64,000 bases of DNA from Emiliania huxleyi CCMP1516 (GCF_000372725.1 NW_005198966.1:702459-766458), one strand, 5' to 3'. Positions 11,462 to 23,633 are shown, counted from the first letter of the stretch. The notes: generated by a model not told the origin, from the sequence alone. A program made the numbers and translations.

Positions 11462-12563
11462 ACACACGCACGCACGCACGCACGCACGCACACACACACA
11501 TGCACACAGACCGCAGGCACCGCGCTCACAGCCGCTAAGGTGCGCTTCGCCACGCCCTCCGCCGCCGTCGCAGGCCGCGCTCTACCCGCTCGAGTGGCTC
11601 TTCGCTGGCGGAGCCAACCGCAGCGCCGCGACGCTCGAGGCCAAGCCAAGCGGGTGGCAGAGGGCGGCACGGCGTGTCGCTCTCTTCACACCTCCCCGCG
11701 AGCATAGGCCAAGCTGGCGGCGGTGGCTTGCCGGCGACCCGCTCTGGGCCGCGAGCGACATCCGAGCGATGAGCGTGACACGCTTGCACAGGTGGTCGAC
11801 GGCGACTCGCTCTGTCTGTTTGTGTGGAAGCTGCACAACGCGGTGCCGCTTCCGCACTGCACGGCAGGACAGGTCTCGCCCATTCTCGGCGAACTTCGGC
11901 CCAGTCTCGGTCGTCAGGTCAACTCGGCGGTGACGTACAACAAGGACTGCCGCGTCGAGGAGAGCTTCGACGAGCCGCCCTTTGGATGCGAGGGCTTGCC
12001 AGTCGGGCAGGGGATGCAGGACTCGCCTCCGGGACGACCGGCGATGGGGAGAGCGTGGCCCTTCCTGCGGCGGTGCGAGGCTCGCAGCAGTCGCGTCACG
12101 CCGACCACCGTCTTGTGCCCCCGTCACACTCACCGCGGCCAACCTCTCTCTGCCCCCCGCGGCCCTGCCACCGCCCAGGTACGAGTTTTGGATGGCGAAG
12201 CCGGAGCGGTGGGCCGCCCTGCGGGAGAGCGGGCCAGTCCGCTCCGGCGCTGCGGCGCTCGACGCACTCGACTCGCCGGCCCTCCGCGCGGAGCTGTGGA
12301 CGGCGGAGGAGAAGGCCTCGCACGCACGCGCGACCGACGAGGCGTCGGGCGCGCGCGTCGCCGACGCCATCAGCGCGCTGGACCGGGCCGTGCTGCAGAG
12401 CGAGGTCCTGCGCACAGAGTATGGCGTGCCGGAGCCCGTCGGCTGCAGCGAGGCCGCCCGGCAGATCGGGGCATGGCGGGAGGCGGAGGAGCCCCTCCCC
12501 TTGGGTCCCGACGGGCAGCTGCCCTTCCTCCCGGAAAGCTGCTCGCGGGAGGGGGGGGGATGA
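9806..12563 (+). CDS. Erv/ALR-type sulfhydryl oxidase-like protein, multi-exon
   Basis: Phase-consistent exons: 9806-10267, 10359-10716, 10794-11046, 11179-11221, 11574-11675 (3' end tentative), 11792-11842, 11918-12072, 12179-12563; about 602 aa. Residues 20-42 form one hydrophobic anchor (WVVALVALASGVAIGLIAAP). Exon 3 has GPPTWLLWHTIAARA, then FYALSHPCPQCREHF, the CxxC redox centre of Erv1/ALR flavoenzymes. The exon 6/7 join gives FVWKLHNA|VNSAV, the family's W-x-x-HN-x-VN flavin-binding motif. These enzymes make disulfides and pass electrons to oxygen via FAD. The N-terminal 200 residues and the C-terminal charged helix (FWMAKPERWAAL...) are not recognised. Introns 3 and 4 use GC donors; intron 4 contains a long (CA)n tract. 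A further small intron inside exon 3 is possible. Confidence 0.7.
11262..11500. repeat. (CA)n microsatellite inside the sulfhydryl oxidase gene
   Basis: About 240 bp of CA dinucleotides broken by CCG interruptions and ending in ACGC units. It lies in the intron between 11221 and 11574. Open frames reading threonine-histidine or cysteine-valine repeats here are artefacts. Confidence 0.95.
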
Positions 12564-13041
12564 GCTCGCCTGCCGCACATGCACATGCACATGTGCATGC
12601 ACATGCACATGCACATGCACATGTCCCTGCGCGGCCTTCCTTTTAGGAATAGGTTGTGTGTCGTGTCCTTTTAGTGCACATAGTCGAGCTGTCGCCTGCC
12701 GGGGTCGCAATGTATATTCTCCTAGATGACTGCGGTCTGCGCGTGGTTGACGGTGCCCATGTGACGGACGGCCTGTGCTGGTGCCGAGGTGCCAACCGTC
12801 TCTCGAGAAATAAGGAAATAAAACTCTGAGCAATGGTGTTGCACATGTGCATGTGTCCCCCCGAGAAATAAATCTCGACACACAAGTCACAACAATGAGA
12901 TCGCAACCCGCCTGTCCCTTGTGCCCGACCACCCATCCCAAACAAGCGCAGCTGTCAGCTCCGCTCAAGACAAACGGTTTCACTGTGTTGGGCGCGTCGC
13001 ATGTCCTGAAAGCTTCATGCCGCCCGCATGTCCTGAAAGCT
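12564..13041. other. Intergenic region with ACATGC repeats and putative polyadenylation signals
   Basis: Just after the sulfhydryl oxidase stop, 12577-12633 is a run of CACATG/CATGCA units. AATAAA occurs at about 12817 and again at about 12856, possible 3' end signals of that gene. A 27-bp direct duplication at 12999-13025 and 13026-13052 overlaps the predicted end of the next gene (-). Confidence 0.6.
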
Positions 13042-14716
13042 TCATGCCGCCCCACCCGCCTCATCCCAAAAGAGCAGCTCCGTCAGCCGTTCCACTTGCG
13101 CCACCAGCCCGCCCTCGGCCGCGAGCCCCGCCCGCGCGTTCGCCGCCGTCACCGCCGAGGCGAGCGAGCAGTCCGCGTCCAGGCCGAGGTGCGGATGCGA
13201 GCGACCTTTTGCTGCAGAGTGGCGCGGCCTTGGCCGCCTGCGCCGTTGGCAGCGCCGTTTGCTGCTGGTGGTGGGCCTGACTCCGCCTTGAGAGCCGCGA
13301 GGCGACGGGTCAGCTTCTCCTCGCGGGCCCTCGCCGCCTCCTCGCTTGCACTCGCCTCTGCCGCCTCGGCCCTCGCCTCTGCCGCCTCGGCCCTCGCGGT
13401 CGCCTCGCGGGCCCTCGCCGCCTCCTCGCGGCCCCCCGCCGCCTCCTCGCGGCCCGTCGCAGCCAACCGTTCGACCCTCGCTTCCGAGATTGCATGCTCA
13501 AGCGCCCGCTGCGCGATGGGCTGTTGAGACTGCGCCACCCGCTTCCGCTCCTCCGCCCGGGCCGCCTGCTGCCGCTCGCCCTGCGCCTCGCGCTCCGCCA
13601 GTGCATCTGCTGCCGCCGCGGCCCGCGCCTCGCGTTCCAGCCACTCCTCCCTGTCCCGCTGTGCCGCCTCGGCTGCCAGCGCCGCACGCCGCGTCTCCTC
13701 CGCCACCCTCTCTGCGCGCCTCGCCTCTGCCGCCGCCGCTTCCTCGTCCTCGCTCTCCACGTCGACCTCCTCCTGCTGCGCCGGACCGCAGTTGCCTCGC
13801 TGGCGGAGGCCGCCCTTCTTCTTCTTCTTCTTCTTGCCCGTGCGCCGCCCCTGCGGCCCAAGTGATGCCTTGGCCTCCTCCGCGATGAGCTCATCCGCCA
13901 GCCGCTGCCGCCACTCCACCTCAAACTCGAGGTCCTCGGCCGCTGCCGCCTGCGGGGCAGCGCACTCCTGCTGCTCCTTCCGGGCTGCGAGCGCGCGGCG
14001 TGCCCGCCGGTACTTGTCGTCAGAGAGGGCGTCATCCGGTGGCTCGTCGCGGCTCAGTACGAGTGGGTTGAAGGGAAGTGCTCCGAAGCCGGGGAATTTG
14101 AGCTTGAGCCCATTGCCGTTTTCGAAGTTCGGAAGCGCACGGCCGACCACCTCGCCTCGCGTTCCGTACTTGACCACCGCGCATTGTCCGCGCATTCCGT
14201 TGTTGTCCGGGTTAAAGAAGACTTCTGACCCCACGAAGTACAGCAGCTCGCCCACACGAAAGCCTCCGGGCAGTGGCGATGGCGGGTCGCGGCTCAGGTT
14301 TGTCAGGCTGCAGTATGCTGCCCCGTCGTTCTCGGGGAAGAGCATGGCGAGGCCCTTGTCTCCATACGGGCCCAACACCTCGCCCGCCTCGCCATGCTCG
14401 AGCATGTCGCCGTCCTCAAAGGTCTGATCACGCCCAGTGAAGTAGGTCTGAGATCACCCACGGCAAAGCCGCCAGGCAGCGGTGGAGCTGGCTCAAAGCT
14501 GAGCTCGTCGACGCAGCAGTCGATGTAGTCTTCGATTGAAGGGAAATGCACCTCAGCAAGCCCGTCCTCGATGTCCTCCAGGCTGGTGACCTCGCCATAC
14601 GTACCGTACGCCAGAAGCTCGCCGTCGGTGTCGCGCTGATCGTGGCCAGTGAAATAAACCTTGTCGCCGACAACCAATTCATCAAGATTCACCATCCTGC
14701 ACGTTACGCAATTCAC
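13042..14716 (-). CDS. Repeat-domain plus coiled-coil protein with two apparent frame breaks
   Basis: Start at 14716 or the internal ATG at 14695. The N-terminal part has three tandem units of about 70 residues with the pattern LPGGF-x-VGD-x-(V)YF-x-G-...-DGE-...-YG-x-x-GEV. Unit 1 continues into unit 2 only after a change of frame near 14440-14455. A long alanine/glutamate/arginine coiled coil follows (about 14000-13250) with a KKKKKKKGG patch. Near 13187 a second frame change restores LDADCSLASAVTAANARAG and VAQVERLTELLFW up to the stop at 13042; a helical C-terminal motif of that kind is seen in other algal proteins as I recall. The breaks may be assembly errors, unrecognised tiny introns or true decay. 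Function unknown. Confidence 0.55.
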
Positions 14717-15340
14717 GCGCTACCTCTAGACCGGCAAGCCTCTCGACGAGATAAAAATTACGTTGCGTCTTGCCGGCAGCCCGCCTCACTCACGAAGGGC
14801 GCAAAAGAATTTTTGGGCTCGGCGAATTTGATCGCCTCCATTTATAAATTAAATACCATGCCCGCGGCAGGTTATTTATAAATGTCTAGCAACGTCCGTC
14901 CCTCCGAAAGAAAAACAGGGAAGACGCTCGAACAGGGACGTAACGTGCAGGGACGCGCGAACAGAGCCCTGTTTATTAAGTTTATGAACGAGGTTTATCA
15001 TTTCAAATAAACGCGCGTTTAACTGAACTTCATGCGGGAGCGGGCGGATCCTGTTAAATAGTCTTAAATAGTCGTGAACCAGGTGGTGTTTATAAACTCT
15101 TAGTTAGTCCGTGTTTATAACATTCACACGCGGTGGCCGTGACATGTGGTTCCACCACCCCTCGTAGGCTTTGCCTCTGATCGCCACCGTTCCCAGGCTG
15201 CCTAATGGGATGGAAAGGAAGGCTGGGCGAGCGTATAGAAGCGTGCTCGACCTCGTCGTGGCAACCTGCACGGCAGCGCTGGCGGGCGCGATGGGCGTCG
15301 TGCCACCGACAGCCCGACAGATCACCTGACAGCACCTGAC
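14717..15340. other. AT-richer intergenic stretch
   Basis: Lower GC than its surroundings from about 14860 to 15130, with TTTATAAAT direct and inverted copies (for example CATTTATAAA near 14839 and TTTATAAATG near 14875) and repeated TTAAATAGTC. It separates the divergent gene pair at 13042-14716 (-) and 15686-16642 (+), so promoters are expected here. No gene seen. Confidence 0.4.
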
Positions 15341-15354
15341 AGCCTGACAGCCAG

Positions 15355-15520
15355 GGCTCAGAGGGGGGGGGGGGGGGGGGGGGCAACAGGAGCCGGGCGG
15401 GGCGTGGCCCTGAGTGGCGTAGTGCTGTGTACGCTCACGCGGGATGTGTGGCAGCCCAGCTGGCTGAGTGTCTTGTGTATGTCTGTGTGTCGCTCGCGCG
15501 TGTCCTCTTTCTTCTGTTGT
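15355..15520 (+). repeat. Dispersed repeat R2, copy 1, starting with a poly-G run
   Basis: A run of about 22 G (15362-15383) is followed by CGTGGCCCTGAGTGGCGTAG, CTCACGCGGGATGTGTGGCA and CAGCTGGCTGAGTGTCTTGT. A closely similar block lies at 38515-38690 in the same orientation. Neither copy has coding potential. Confidence 0.8.
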
Positions 15521-15532
15521 GAAATTCTTCTG

Positions 15533-15668
15533 TGTTAGTGCCAGTGCGCGCCAGTGCCGTGCCCAGTGTTGTGCGAGGGAGTTTGTTGTAAAATTCTTGT
15601 GACAGTGCGCGCCAGTCCCGTGCTCAGTGTCGTGCGAGGGAGTCGCCTTGCGAGTAAAATTCTTCTGA
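15533..15668 (+). repeat. Dispersed repeat R1, two tandem copies just upstream of a start codon
   Basis: Two copies of the R1 core (GTGCGCGCCAGT followed by GTGTCGTGCGAGGGAGT and TAAAATTCTT) lie head to tail. The second ends 18 bp before the ATG of the following gene, so the repeat forms its 5' flank and may contribute promoter or leader sequence. Confidence 0.75.
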
Positions 15669-15685
15669 CACTCGTGCCTTTCACC

Positions 15686-16642
15686 ATGGGGGTTTGGAGC
15701 TGGGACATCATCGGGAGCGACAGCACGCTCGAGTTTGCGATGGATCTGCTCACGCGGGCGGGCGTCGGGCCTACCAATTACGCCGAGCGCCGCAAGACCT
15801 TCGCCGTGGTCATGGTCAGCGTGCCCATGGCCGACGGTGGGCAGCCTGGGCTGTATATTGGCCGCCACTCGCACGAGGAGTACGCCGAGTTCTTCGAAGT
15901 GCTGGATCAGGCAGCAGACCAGCACTTGAAGATTGAGGCTGCGATTGAGCCGCTCATCGACATGGCGAATGCCACGCAGCAGCTCTACGACTCGTGTGGG
16001 GACGATTGCCCGGCTGCGGGGCACGCCATGCAGGTCCTCGGCCTCATCCTCATGCAGGCGGGCTGCCTCCCACCAAGCATGATCGATCCGATTGTCGGCT
16101 GCACGGGCAAGTGCTGCGCTCCCGGCGAGAAGAACGAGCGCGCGGCCCACGAGCGCCGTTTCGTCGAGGCGCTGCGCGAGTACGGCCGCCAGTGGCCCTT
16201 CGAGGTCTTCAAGACTGCGGAGAACGCACCCGACCAGATTCGCGGAGTGGCCATCAAGTACCGCCCTCGCGGTTGGGCCTCGGCTGTGGCGGGGAAGCCG
16301 AACGAGCCGGCTAACATTTCGCAGGTCAGCTTCATCCGGCCTGCGCCGTCCCGCATGCTCACGACGGGGGTGGCATCGGGAGAGCAGATGGAGTGCATGA
16401 TGGCGGCAAGTGCGATCCTCCGCTCCAAGGATAAAAACATGTACACCCGCAGTGATGAGGTCGCGCGCAAGCTGATTGCGGGCAAACCGGTCCGCTTTGT
16501 CGGCCTCGTCAGCCGCGCAGATCTGAATGGCAAGACGGGCAGGGTTGCGGACTACAACGCAGCGACGGCACGCTATTCGATCGAGGTCGACAACTCCGGC
16601 GGTCGTGTCGCCGTGAAGGCCGCCAATCTGGAGTGGCTCTGA
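15686..16642 (+). CDS. DUF4259-like protein, intronless
   Basis: Single frame of 318 aa from the ATG at 15686, in good initiation context (CACCATGG). The N terminus MGVWSWDIIGSDSTLEFAMD matches the MGAWG-x-G-x-F-x-ND-x-A-x-D pattern of the bacterial DUF4259 family. The middle (CGDDCPAAGHAMQVLGLILMQAG, CTGKCCAPGEKNERAAHERR) is cysteine containing and helical. The C-terminal 60 residues (PVRFVGLVSRADLNGKTGRV) look like a small beta-barrel repeat. Role unknown. The bacterial-type N-terminal domain and lack of introns would fit transfer from bacteria. Confidence 0.65.
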   Translation: MGVWSWDIIGSDSTLEFAMDLLTRAGVGPTNYAERRKTFAVVMVSVPMADGGQPGLYIGRHSHEEYAEFFEVLDQAADQHLKIEAAIEPLIDMANATQQLYDSCGDDCPAAGHAMQVLGLILMQAGCLPPSMIDPIVGCTGKCCAPGEKNERAAHERRFVEALREYGRQWPFEVFKTAENAPDQIRGVAIKYRPRGWASAVAGKPNEPANISQVSFIRPAPSRMLTTGVASGEQMECMMAASAILRSKDKNMYTRSDEVARKLIAGKPVRFVGLVSRADLNGKTGRVADYNAATARYSIEVDNSGGRVAVKAANLEWL

Positions 16643-18040
16643 TTGAGCGAGGGTCGTGCAGAAGTACGCTGGTCTGCGCACACGAGTGAAGATGGACGCG
16701 TCCCCACACGCCGCAACTGGGCGAGAGTCTTTTCCTTCCCGCTTTCATGCTGCTTCCCCGCGCCGCCTCCTTGGCCCCCTTTTGGGAGTATTTTCTACTC
16801 CCAGTGGGGGGCCTGGGCCTCCGGGCCCCCTCTTGGTTTCTGTTTTTCAAAACGCCTGCCCGCCCGCCACCCCGAGGCGGCTCGGCCCCCCACAGACCGA
16901 GAGATCAAAACGGGACGGCCTCGTGGTCGTGCCGCGGTCGCCAAAGGATGCAGGTTGCAGCAAAGTGAGCTCGCCGCGGAACGCAACAACGAACAAGAGC
17001 CAGGACCAACAAACAACAGTTAGGCAACGGACGGCGTATTAACCGCTCGCGTTCTTCACCGCTGGGCACCGTGGTCGCCTCCGTCCGCTCATCCGTCAAC
17101 CAACCAAGAATCAACCAATCGACCGAGCCGCGGCTCGTCGCCAGAGAGCTGCTTTGCGTCAAGATGCTCGCTCTGGAGCTGCCTTGAAGCCTCGCCATGA
17201 GTCTTCTCGACCCCGCGTTCCGCCCCGGGCGTCGCGCCGTGGCGGCGCCAGCAGGTGGGCTCCGGCGCCGCCCCGGCCGCACGCGCGCACGCGCGGCGGC
17301 GACGCCTCCACACCACCCGTGCCGCCGCCCGGCCGAGTGAGGAGCAGGAAGACGGGCAGAGACATGCTGTCTCGAGAGCACAAATAGTTTTTTCTTTTTG
17401 CGTTTGGTTGTTGGCCGCGGCTAGGGCCGCGGGCGGCATGAGGAAACGCACGATATGGCGATTTTGGTTTTTGCTCGGGTTAAAATCGTGCGGACGCGGA
17501 AGATTCCACGGCTCCAAATATACGACAAAAATGCACCTGCAAAAACGCGGTCCCAACTATGAACCAACGTATGCCACGCCTCGCCGCCCGCCGCGCCAAC
17601 ACAGAAACTCGAAAAGAATTTCATGAAGGGAATTTTACGAACATAATAGCTGCAGAGACGCGTCCGAGGTTGAAAGAAATGAGCATTTTAATAGAAGACA
17701 TCAAAAATGTACATTCTCTGACATCTAAAACGGAGCGCACCGGATGCAGTACAGTACATTCTACGAGCTGCACGACAGCACGTAAAGCTGCCGGCCTTCC
17801 ACGAACCTCGCGGGTCATCCCATTGTGCGCAGTTATCCAGATATCAACACTGCACCTCTATCCGTGCTGGGATGCGCTCAAAATTGATGTTCACTGGAAA
17901 ATTTGAGGCAACCCAATGATCACGGCCGACTTAGCCCGCATAAGAGGCTCCCGCCGATCTTAGACCGCGTAAGCACCAGCGTGACCGGTCACTTCACACT
18001 TAGACCTGTTAAGCCTCGAGGCTCAGAACTTAGCCTACTA
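16643..18040. other. Gene-poor region
   Basis: No frame with a recognisable domain. GC falls after about 17600 (AATTTTACGAACATAATAGC onwards). Sequence around 17690-17790 repeats GTACATTCT twice. Could hold the 3' UTR of the upstream gene and old transposon remains; nothing can be named. Confidence 0.4.
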
Positions 18041-18102
18041 CCCAACCAGTGAAAATGCCAAAAACCCCGGGTAAAACCCAAAAATACCTGGGGGTTTCCT
18101 TA

Positions 18103-18184
18103 TGCGACGGTGTATCATTCACACGCTTTATGCCACCGTTGCATATCCGCGTTGCAACCATAAAGTGAATGATACACCGTCGCA
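18103..18184. mobile_element. 82-bp foldback MITE
   Basis: Perfect 20-bp terminal inverted repeats (TGCGACGGTGTATCATTCAC and its complement) enclose a 42-bp centre with its own GTTGCA/TGCAAC stem. The element interrupts a repeated unit: the related unit at about 18396-18455 reads from CCTGGGTTTTTCC straight into GGGTTTTACCCGCACTGG, whereas here the same flanks are separated by the element. No clear target duplication. Confidence 0.75.
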
Positions 18185-18253
18185 CCGGGTATTTTCGGGT
18201 ATTACCCGCACTGGACGCTGGAGATCGTCGTGGGTCACTGGGGTGTCACTGCC

Positions 18254-18618
18254 TAGAGCTGTCAAACGTTAACTTTGGGCCTAACAGTTGCACTATTGTT
18301 GGCTGAAAATCCTCAACGTTGTTCAAGTGTTCTCCCCAGCCCAAGCTGTTACTGTTTGTTACTGTTGTTACTGTTGTTCAGTGGCCAGCAAGCAGAAAAT
18401 GCCAAAAAACCCGGGTAAAACCCGAAATACCTGGGTTTTTCCAGGGTTTTACCCGCACTGGACGCTGGAGATCGTCGTGGGTCACTGCCAGGCCTTCCTT
18501 ATTGTTGTTCAGCCGGCCTAACGTTAGCTACTGTTGTTGTGGGGAGCCCCACTGTTGTTCTGTTGTTACTGTTAACACTAGCACAACACTGTTCAGCTCT
18601 TAACGTTTGACAGCTCTA
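18254..18618. mobile_element. hAT-like MITE with 19-bp inverted ends and 8-bp target duplication
   Basis: Ends are TAGAGCTGTCAAACGTTAA (18254-18272) and its exact complement (18600-18618). The flanks are TCACTGCC at 18246-18253 and again at 18619-18626, an 8-bp duplication as made by hAT transposases; TAG-start ends also fit hAT. The interior is low-complexity GTTGTTACT sequence with no coding capacity. A second right end at 18737-18755 results from a tandem duplication, so the flanking TCACTGCC could alternatively come from that duplication. Confidence 0.65.
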
Positions 18619-18755
18619 TCACTGCCAGGCCTTCCTTATTGTTGTTCAGCCGGCCTAACGTTAGCTACTGTTGTTGTGGGGAGCCCCACTGTTGTTCTGT
18701 TGTTACTGTTAACACTAGCAACACTATGTTCAGCTCTTAACGTTTGACAGCTCTA
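18482..18755. repeat. Tandem duplication of about 135 bp covering the right half of the hAT-like MITE
   Basis: The segment TCACTGCCAGGCCTTCC to TTGACAGCTCTA occurs at 18482-18618 and again at 18619-18755, with few differences (ACAACACTGTT against AACACTATGTT). Both copies start with TCACTGCC. Confidence 0.85.
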
Positions 18756-19073
18756 GCTCTCCGTCGTGGGTGCGCTCATCGCACATCGCGCCTCATCGAG
18801 CACATCGGTCGTGCTCGCGCCAGGGTCGTGCGTCTCACTCCGCTCAGAAGTCAGATCGATGACAGAATCGCGGCCTGAGGCTCACAGGACCTCAGCGCCT
18901 GTGTGACGCCTCTCGCCGCGGTCCCCCTCTCCAGCGCAAGCGTAGTCCGTTCTCGCTACGAGTATCTAGACGATATGCTCGGTATCAGTGCCCCCGACTC
19001 TCCGGCGACAGCCGCCACGCAACGCAACGTCCCGCCCACCGCAACCGTCCGTCTCCACACACTCGGACTAGCG
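18756..19073. other. Region downstream of the BtuF/DUF5522 gene
   Basis: No gene seen. It should hold the 3' UTR of the minus-strand gene that ends at 19074. Confidence 0.4.
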
Positions 19074-21321
<2,248 letters not shown>

Positions 21322-21685
21322 GCGAGAACTTCAAGCCAGCAGGTCGACACTGCAGGTCGACACTGCGCCCTGGGCGTCTTGCTTGAGCGCGTGGTTTCTT
21401 TTTTCTGCGTTGGGCGAAAACTGGGCTAAGCGGCCGGGGGCGGCCGGGGAGGGCGGGTATAGATAGGGCGACTTCCAACCAAGGCGATACTTTTTGCGAG
21501 CTCCCTGCCTGGACGTGTCCGACGCTGTGTACGGTCTGGGTGAACTCTGGGTGAAGTCTGGAAAAAAAGTCAGTTTGCGGCTCACCTGATAGCCAGGTGG
21601 ATGACCTATGAACGGGTACCAAACTGATTTCTTTTTTCACATTCACACCTCACACGTGGAGGTGTGAAAAAAGAAAAGTCATTCC
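21322..21685. other. Intergenic region with a strong hairpin
   Basis: Upstream of the BtuF-like gene. At 21628-21676 a 14-bp perfect inverted repeat (TTTCTTTTTTCACA and complement) encloses a second nested stem (CACACCTC/GAGGTGTG). The motif AAGTCAGTTTGCG at about 21568 recurs at the start of the next element. Confidence 0.5.
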
Positions 21686-22310
21686 CGAAGTCAGTTTGCG
21701 AGCCACCGGTTGACAAAACTCCTCAAGACCTCCTCGCCGGGCGTTGGCAACGCCTCGAGTGGCGGCACGCCCGCCTCCGTTGGCCACTCCTACGCCTTCG
21801 GCAACACCGAGGAGAAAGCCCGCCGCCTGAACATGGGCTGCAAGGCGCGCGGGCAGCCCAGCCAACCCTTCTCCCACAAGACCGGCCACGGCTACGTCAA
21901 GGCGCATCGCGGTTTCTACCACGACGCGATCTTTGTCAAGCGCAACAACTTCAACCTGCTGCTCCACGAGACGTTCGGCGGCGGCTTCTCGCCCACCGCC
22001 GTTCTCAAGCTGCGCCGCCTCGCGCGCAAAGTCGCGCGCGGTAGCGTTGACCGCACGGCCTACTCGCCCAAGTACTCGCTCTCTTTTATGTCCCACCATG
22101 CAGAGCGCATCTCTCTCTCTGTTGTGCGAGGCGTGAACCGCGCCATTCGCTCTCCTGTCTGCACGTCTCGCGCGCGCGTGAACAGGGCTCCAGGCCCCAA
22201 ATTACGTGTGAGTGTTAGAGTTGTTTGGTATTGCTAAAAATCTCTCTCTCTCCCGGTTGACCAGGTGACCGGTCTCACCAGAGGGTGAGGGGAGTCACAA
22301 ACTGACTTCG
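21686..22310 (+). mobile_element. Small element with 13-bp inverted ends and an open frame of unknown family
   Basis: CGAAGTCAGTTTG at 21686-21698 is matched by its complement at 22298-22310. Between them a frame of about 165 residues starts near 21710 (first ATG at 21830); its most protein-like part is KTGHGYVKAHRGFYHDAIF followed by VKRNNFNLLLHETFGGGF. I do not recognise the family. The 3' half (about 22050-22252) is repeat R3, found again at 37806-37975, 38263-38295 and inverted at 45866-46107, showing that at least this part is mobile or amplified. Confidence 0.45.
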
Positions 22311-22330
22311 TCCGGACGAAGTCAGTTTGT
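22297..22330. repeat. 34-bp perfect palindrome
   Basis: ACAAACTGACTTCGTC followed by CGGACGAAGTCAGTTTGT reads the same on both strands. It overlaps the right end of the preceding element, as if two element ends had fused head to head. Confidence 0.9.
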
Positions 22331-22784
22331 ACCCTGTCATAAAGAATAGCGAGAGCGCTGACCGGATGAGTTCATTTCCGAGAAGTGCGGCCGCCCGCCC
22401 GCCCTTGCGCGCCACCCAGCCCGCCCCTCGCCCCCGCCGCCTCTCACCCGCCCCTTGCCCCCGCCGCCTCTCGCCCGTCCCTTGCCCCCGCCCGCATCCG
22501 CGCCCCCGCCCGCATCCGCGCCCGCGCACACCGGTAGGCATCTCGCGAAGCGCTTCCGTCACCGTCGCCGCTGACTAAACCTGATCAGAATGACTTTGAC
22601 TGCGGCGATGCATACAACGCTGCCTATGACAAATGGAAACAGACAGTGTACAATGCTACTTATTGCAATACAGCTGTCTGCACAGAGATGCCAGCACCCC
22701 CCACAGGCAGAGCTCTGCTGCTGGGGGGGGGTCGGCCATGGGCTTAGGTGTGCAGGGGGGTACCGAGCAGTGTGCGGCCGCTCT
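22331..22784. other. Low-complexity C-rich and noncoding sequence
   Basis: At 22400-22540 there are repeated CCCGCCCCTTGCCCCCGCCG-type units. No coding evidence on either strand. Confidence 0.4.
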
Positions 22785-22905
22785 GGGGGGTGCGCGGTCG
22801 CAGGGCCATATTAACACGGTTCTCCGAGGGATAGTACCGCGCTCCGGGTTTCCCCTAGCAGCAGAACGCACCCTCTACTCGGAGCTAGTGGACACGACAC
22901 TAGCT
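22785..22905. repeat. Dispersed repeat R5, copy 1
   Basis: GGGTGCGCGGTCGCAGGG, CGGTTCTCCGAGGG and CCCTCTACTCGGAGCTAGT recur, in the same order and strand, at 29030-29150. No protein match seen. Confidence 0.7.
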
Positions 22906-23084
22906 AGTGATACGAGAATACGTACCGCCCCCACGCAACTACTCGACGATAATACGAGAATACGCAGCAGCGAGACGCCTATAAAGAAACAGCGAGGTAA
23001 AGTTCGTCGGCTATGATAAACCGAAAGTTGTCGTAAAACGCGGGCGAAAGCAAAGCAGAGGACAGGCACTTTTGCCGCAGCGAT

Positions 23085-23330
23085 GCCCGCAGCCTGTCGA
23101 GCAGCTTCCGCGGCGCCCATGCGCCGCGGGGTTGACTGACAGCTGCGCCTCTCGAGCCTCGCGTGCCACGCGCGGCGACGCGCACCCCGCGCGCCAGTCA
23201 GCGCACTGGTAGTACTGCACCAGCCAGCACGGCTTGGAGCAATGTATTGAGGGCATTGTGCTGGGCGCCAGCCAGCATGCCTCAGGACAGAGCGGGAGAG
23301 CATGCTGCGCACCCTGGCGCAGCACCAGCT
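23085..23330. repeat. Dispersed repeat R4, copy 1
   Basis: Similar to 28640-28890: shared blocks include CACCCCGCGCGCCAGTCAGC, CTCGAGCCTC and GAGCATGCTGCGCAC. R5 precedes R4 here but follows it at the other locus, so the two blocks have moved independently or been rearranged. Confidence 0.65.
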
Positions 23331-23633
23331 CGCCCCCAATCAGGCTCTCTCACCACCTCACAGCCGTCCACGAGCACCCGCAGTTGCGCTGCCTCAACGC
23401 TCAAGTCCAGGCGCCTCCCCTTGTTGTCGCAGCTTTGCGCAGTGCAGCGTGCGAGCAGCGCAGCGCCAGGCAGACCCCTGGCACGCCCGGGCGGCTGTGA
23501 GACGGAGGCCCGCCGAGCGAGTGCGAGCCGCATCCGCGGCCATGTCTCCCGCAGCCGCGAGCGAGCAGCGCAAAGAGGTCGCGCATGCTGGTGTAACGTC
23601 TGTCTCAGAAAACTCGGCATATTTTTCTTTTCT

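Noticed and set aside
11181..11507. Open frames reading Thr-His or Cys-Val repeats
   Set aside because: Pure translation of the (CA)n microsatellite within an intron.
16905..17906. Several frames of 65-158 codons considered as a gene
   Set aside because: No motif, start contexts poor, and frames overlap on both strands.
22400..22550. Pro/Arg-rich frame considered as a short protein
   Set aside because: Composed of CCCGCCCCTTGCC-type repeats; reading is low complexity in every frame.
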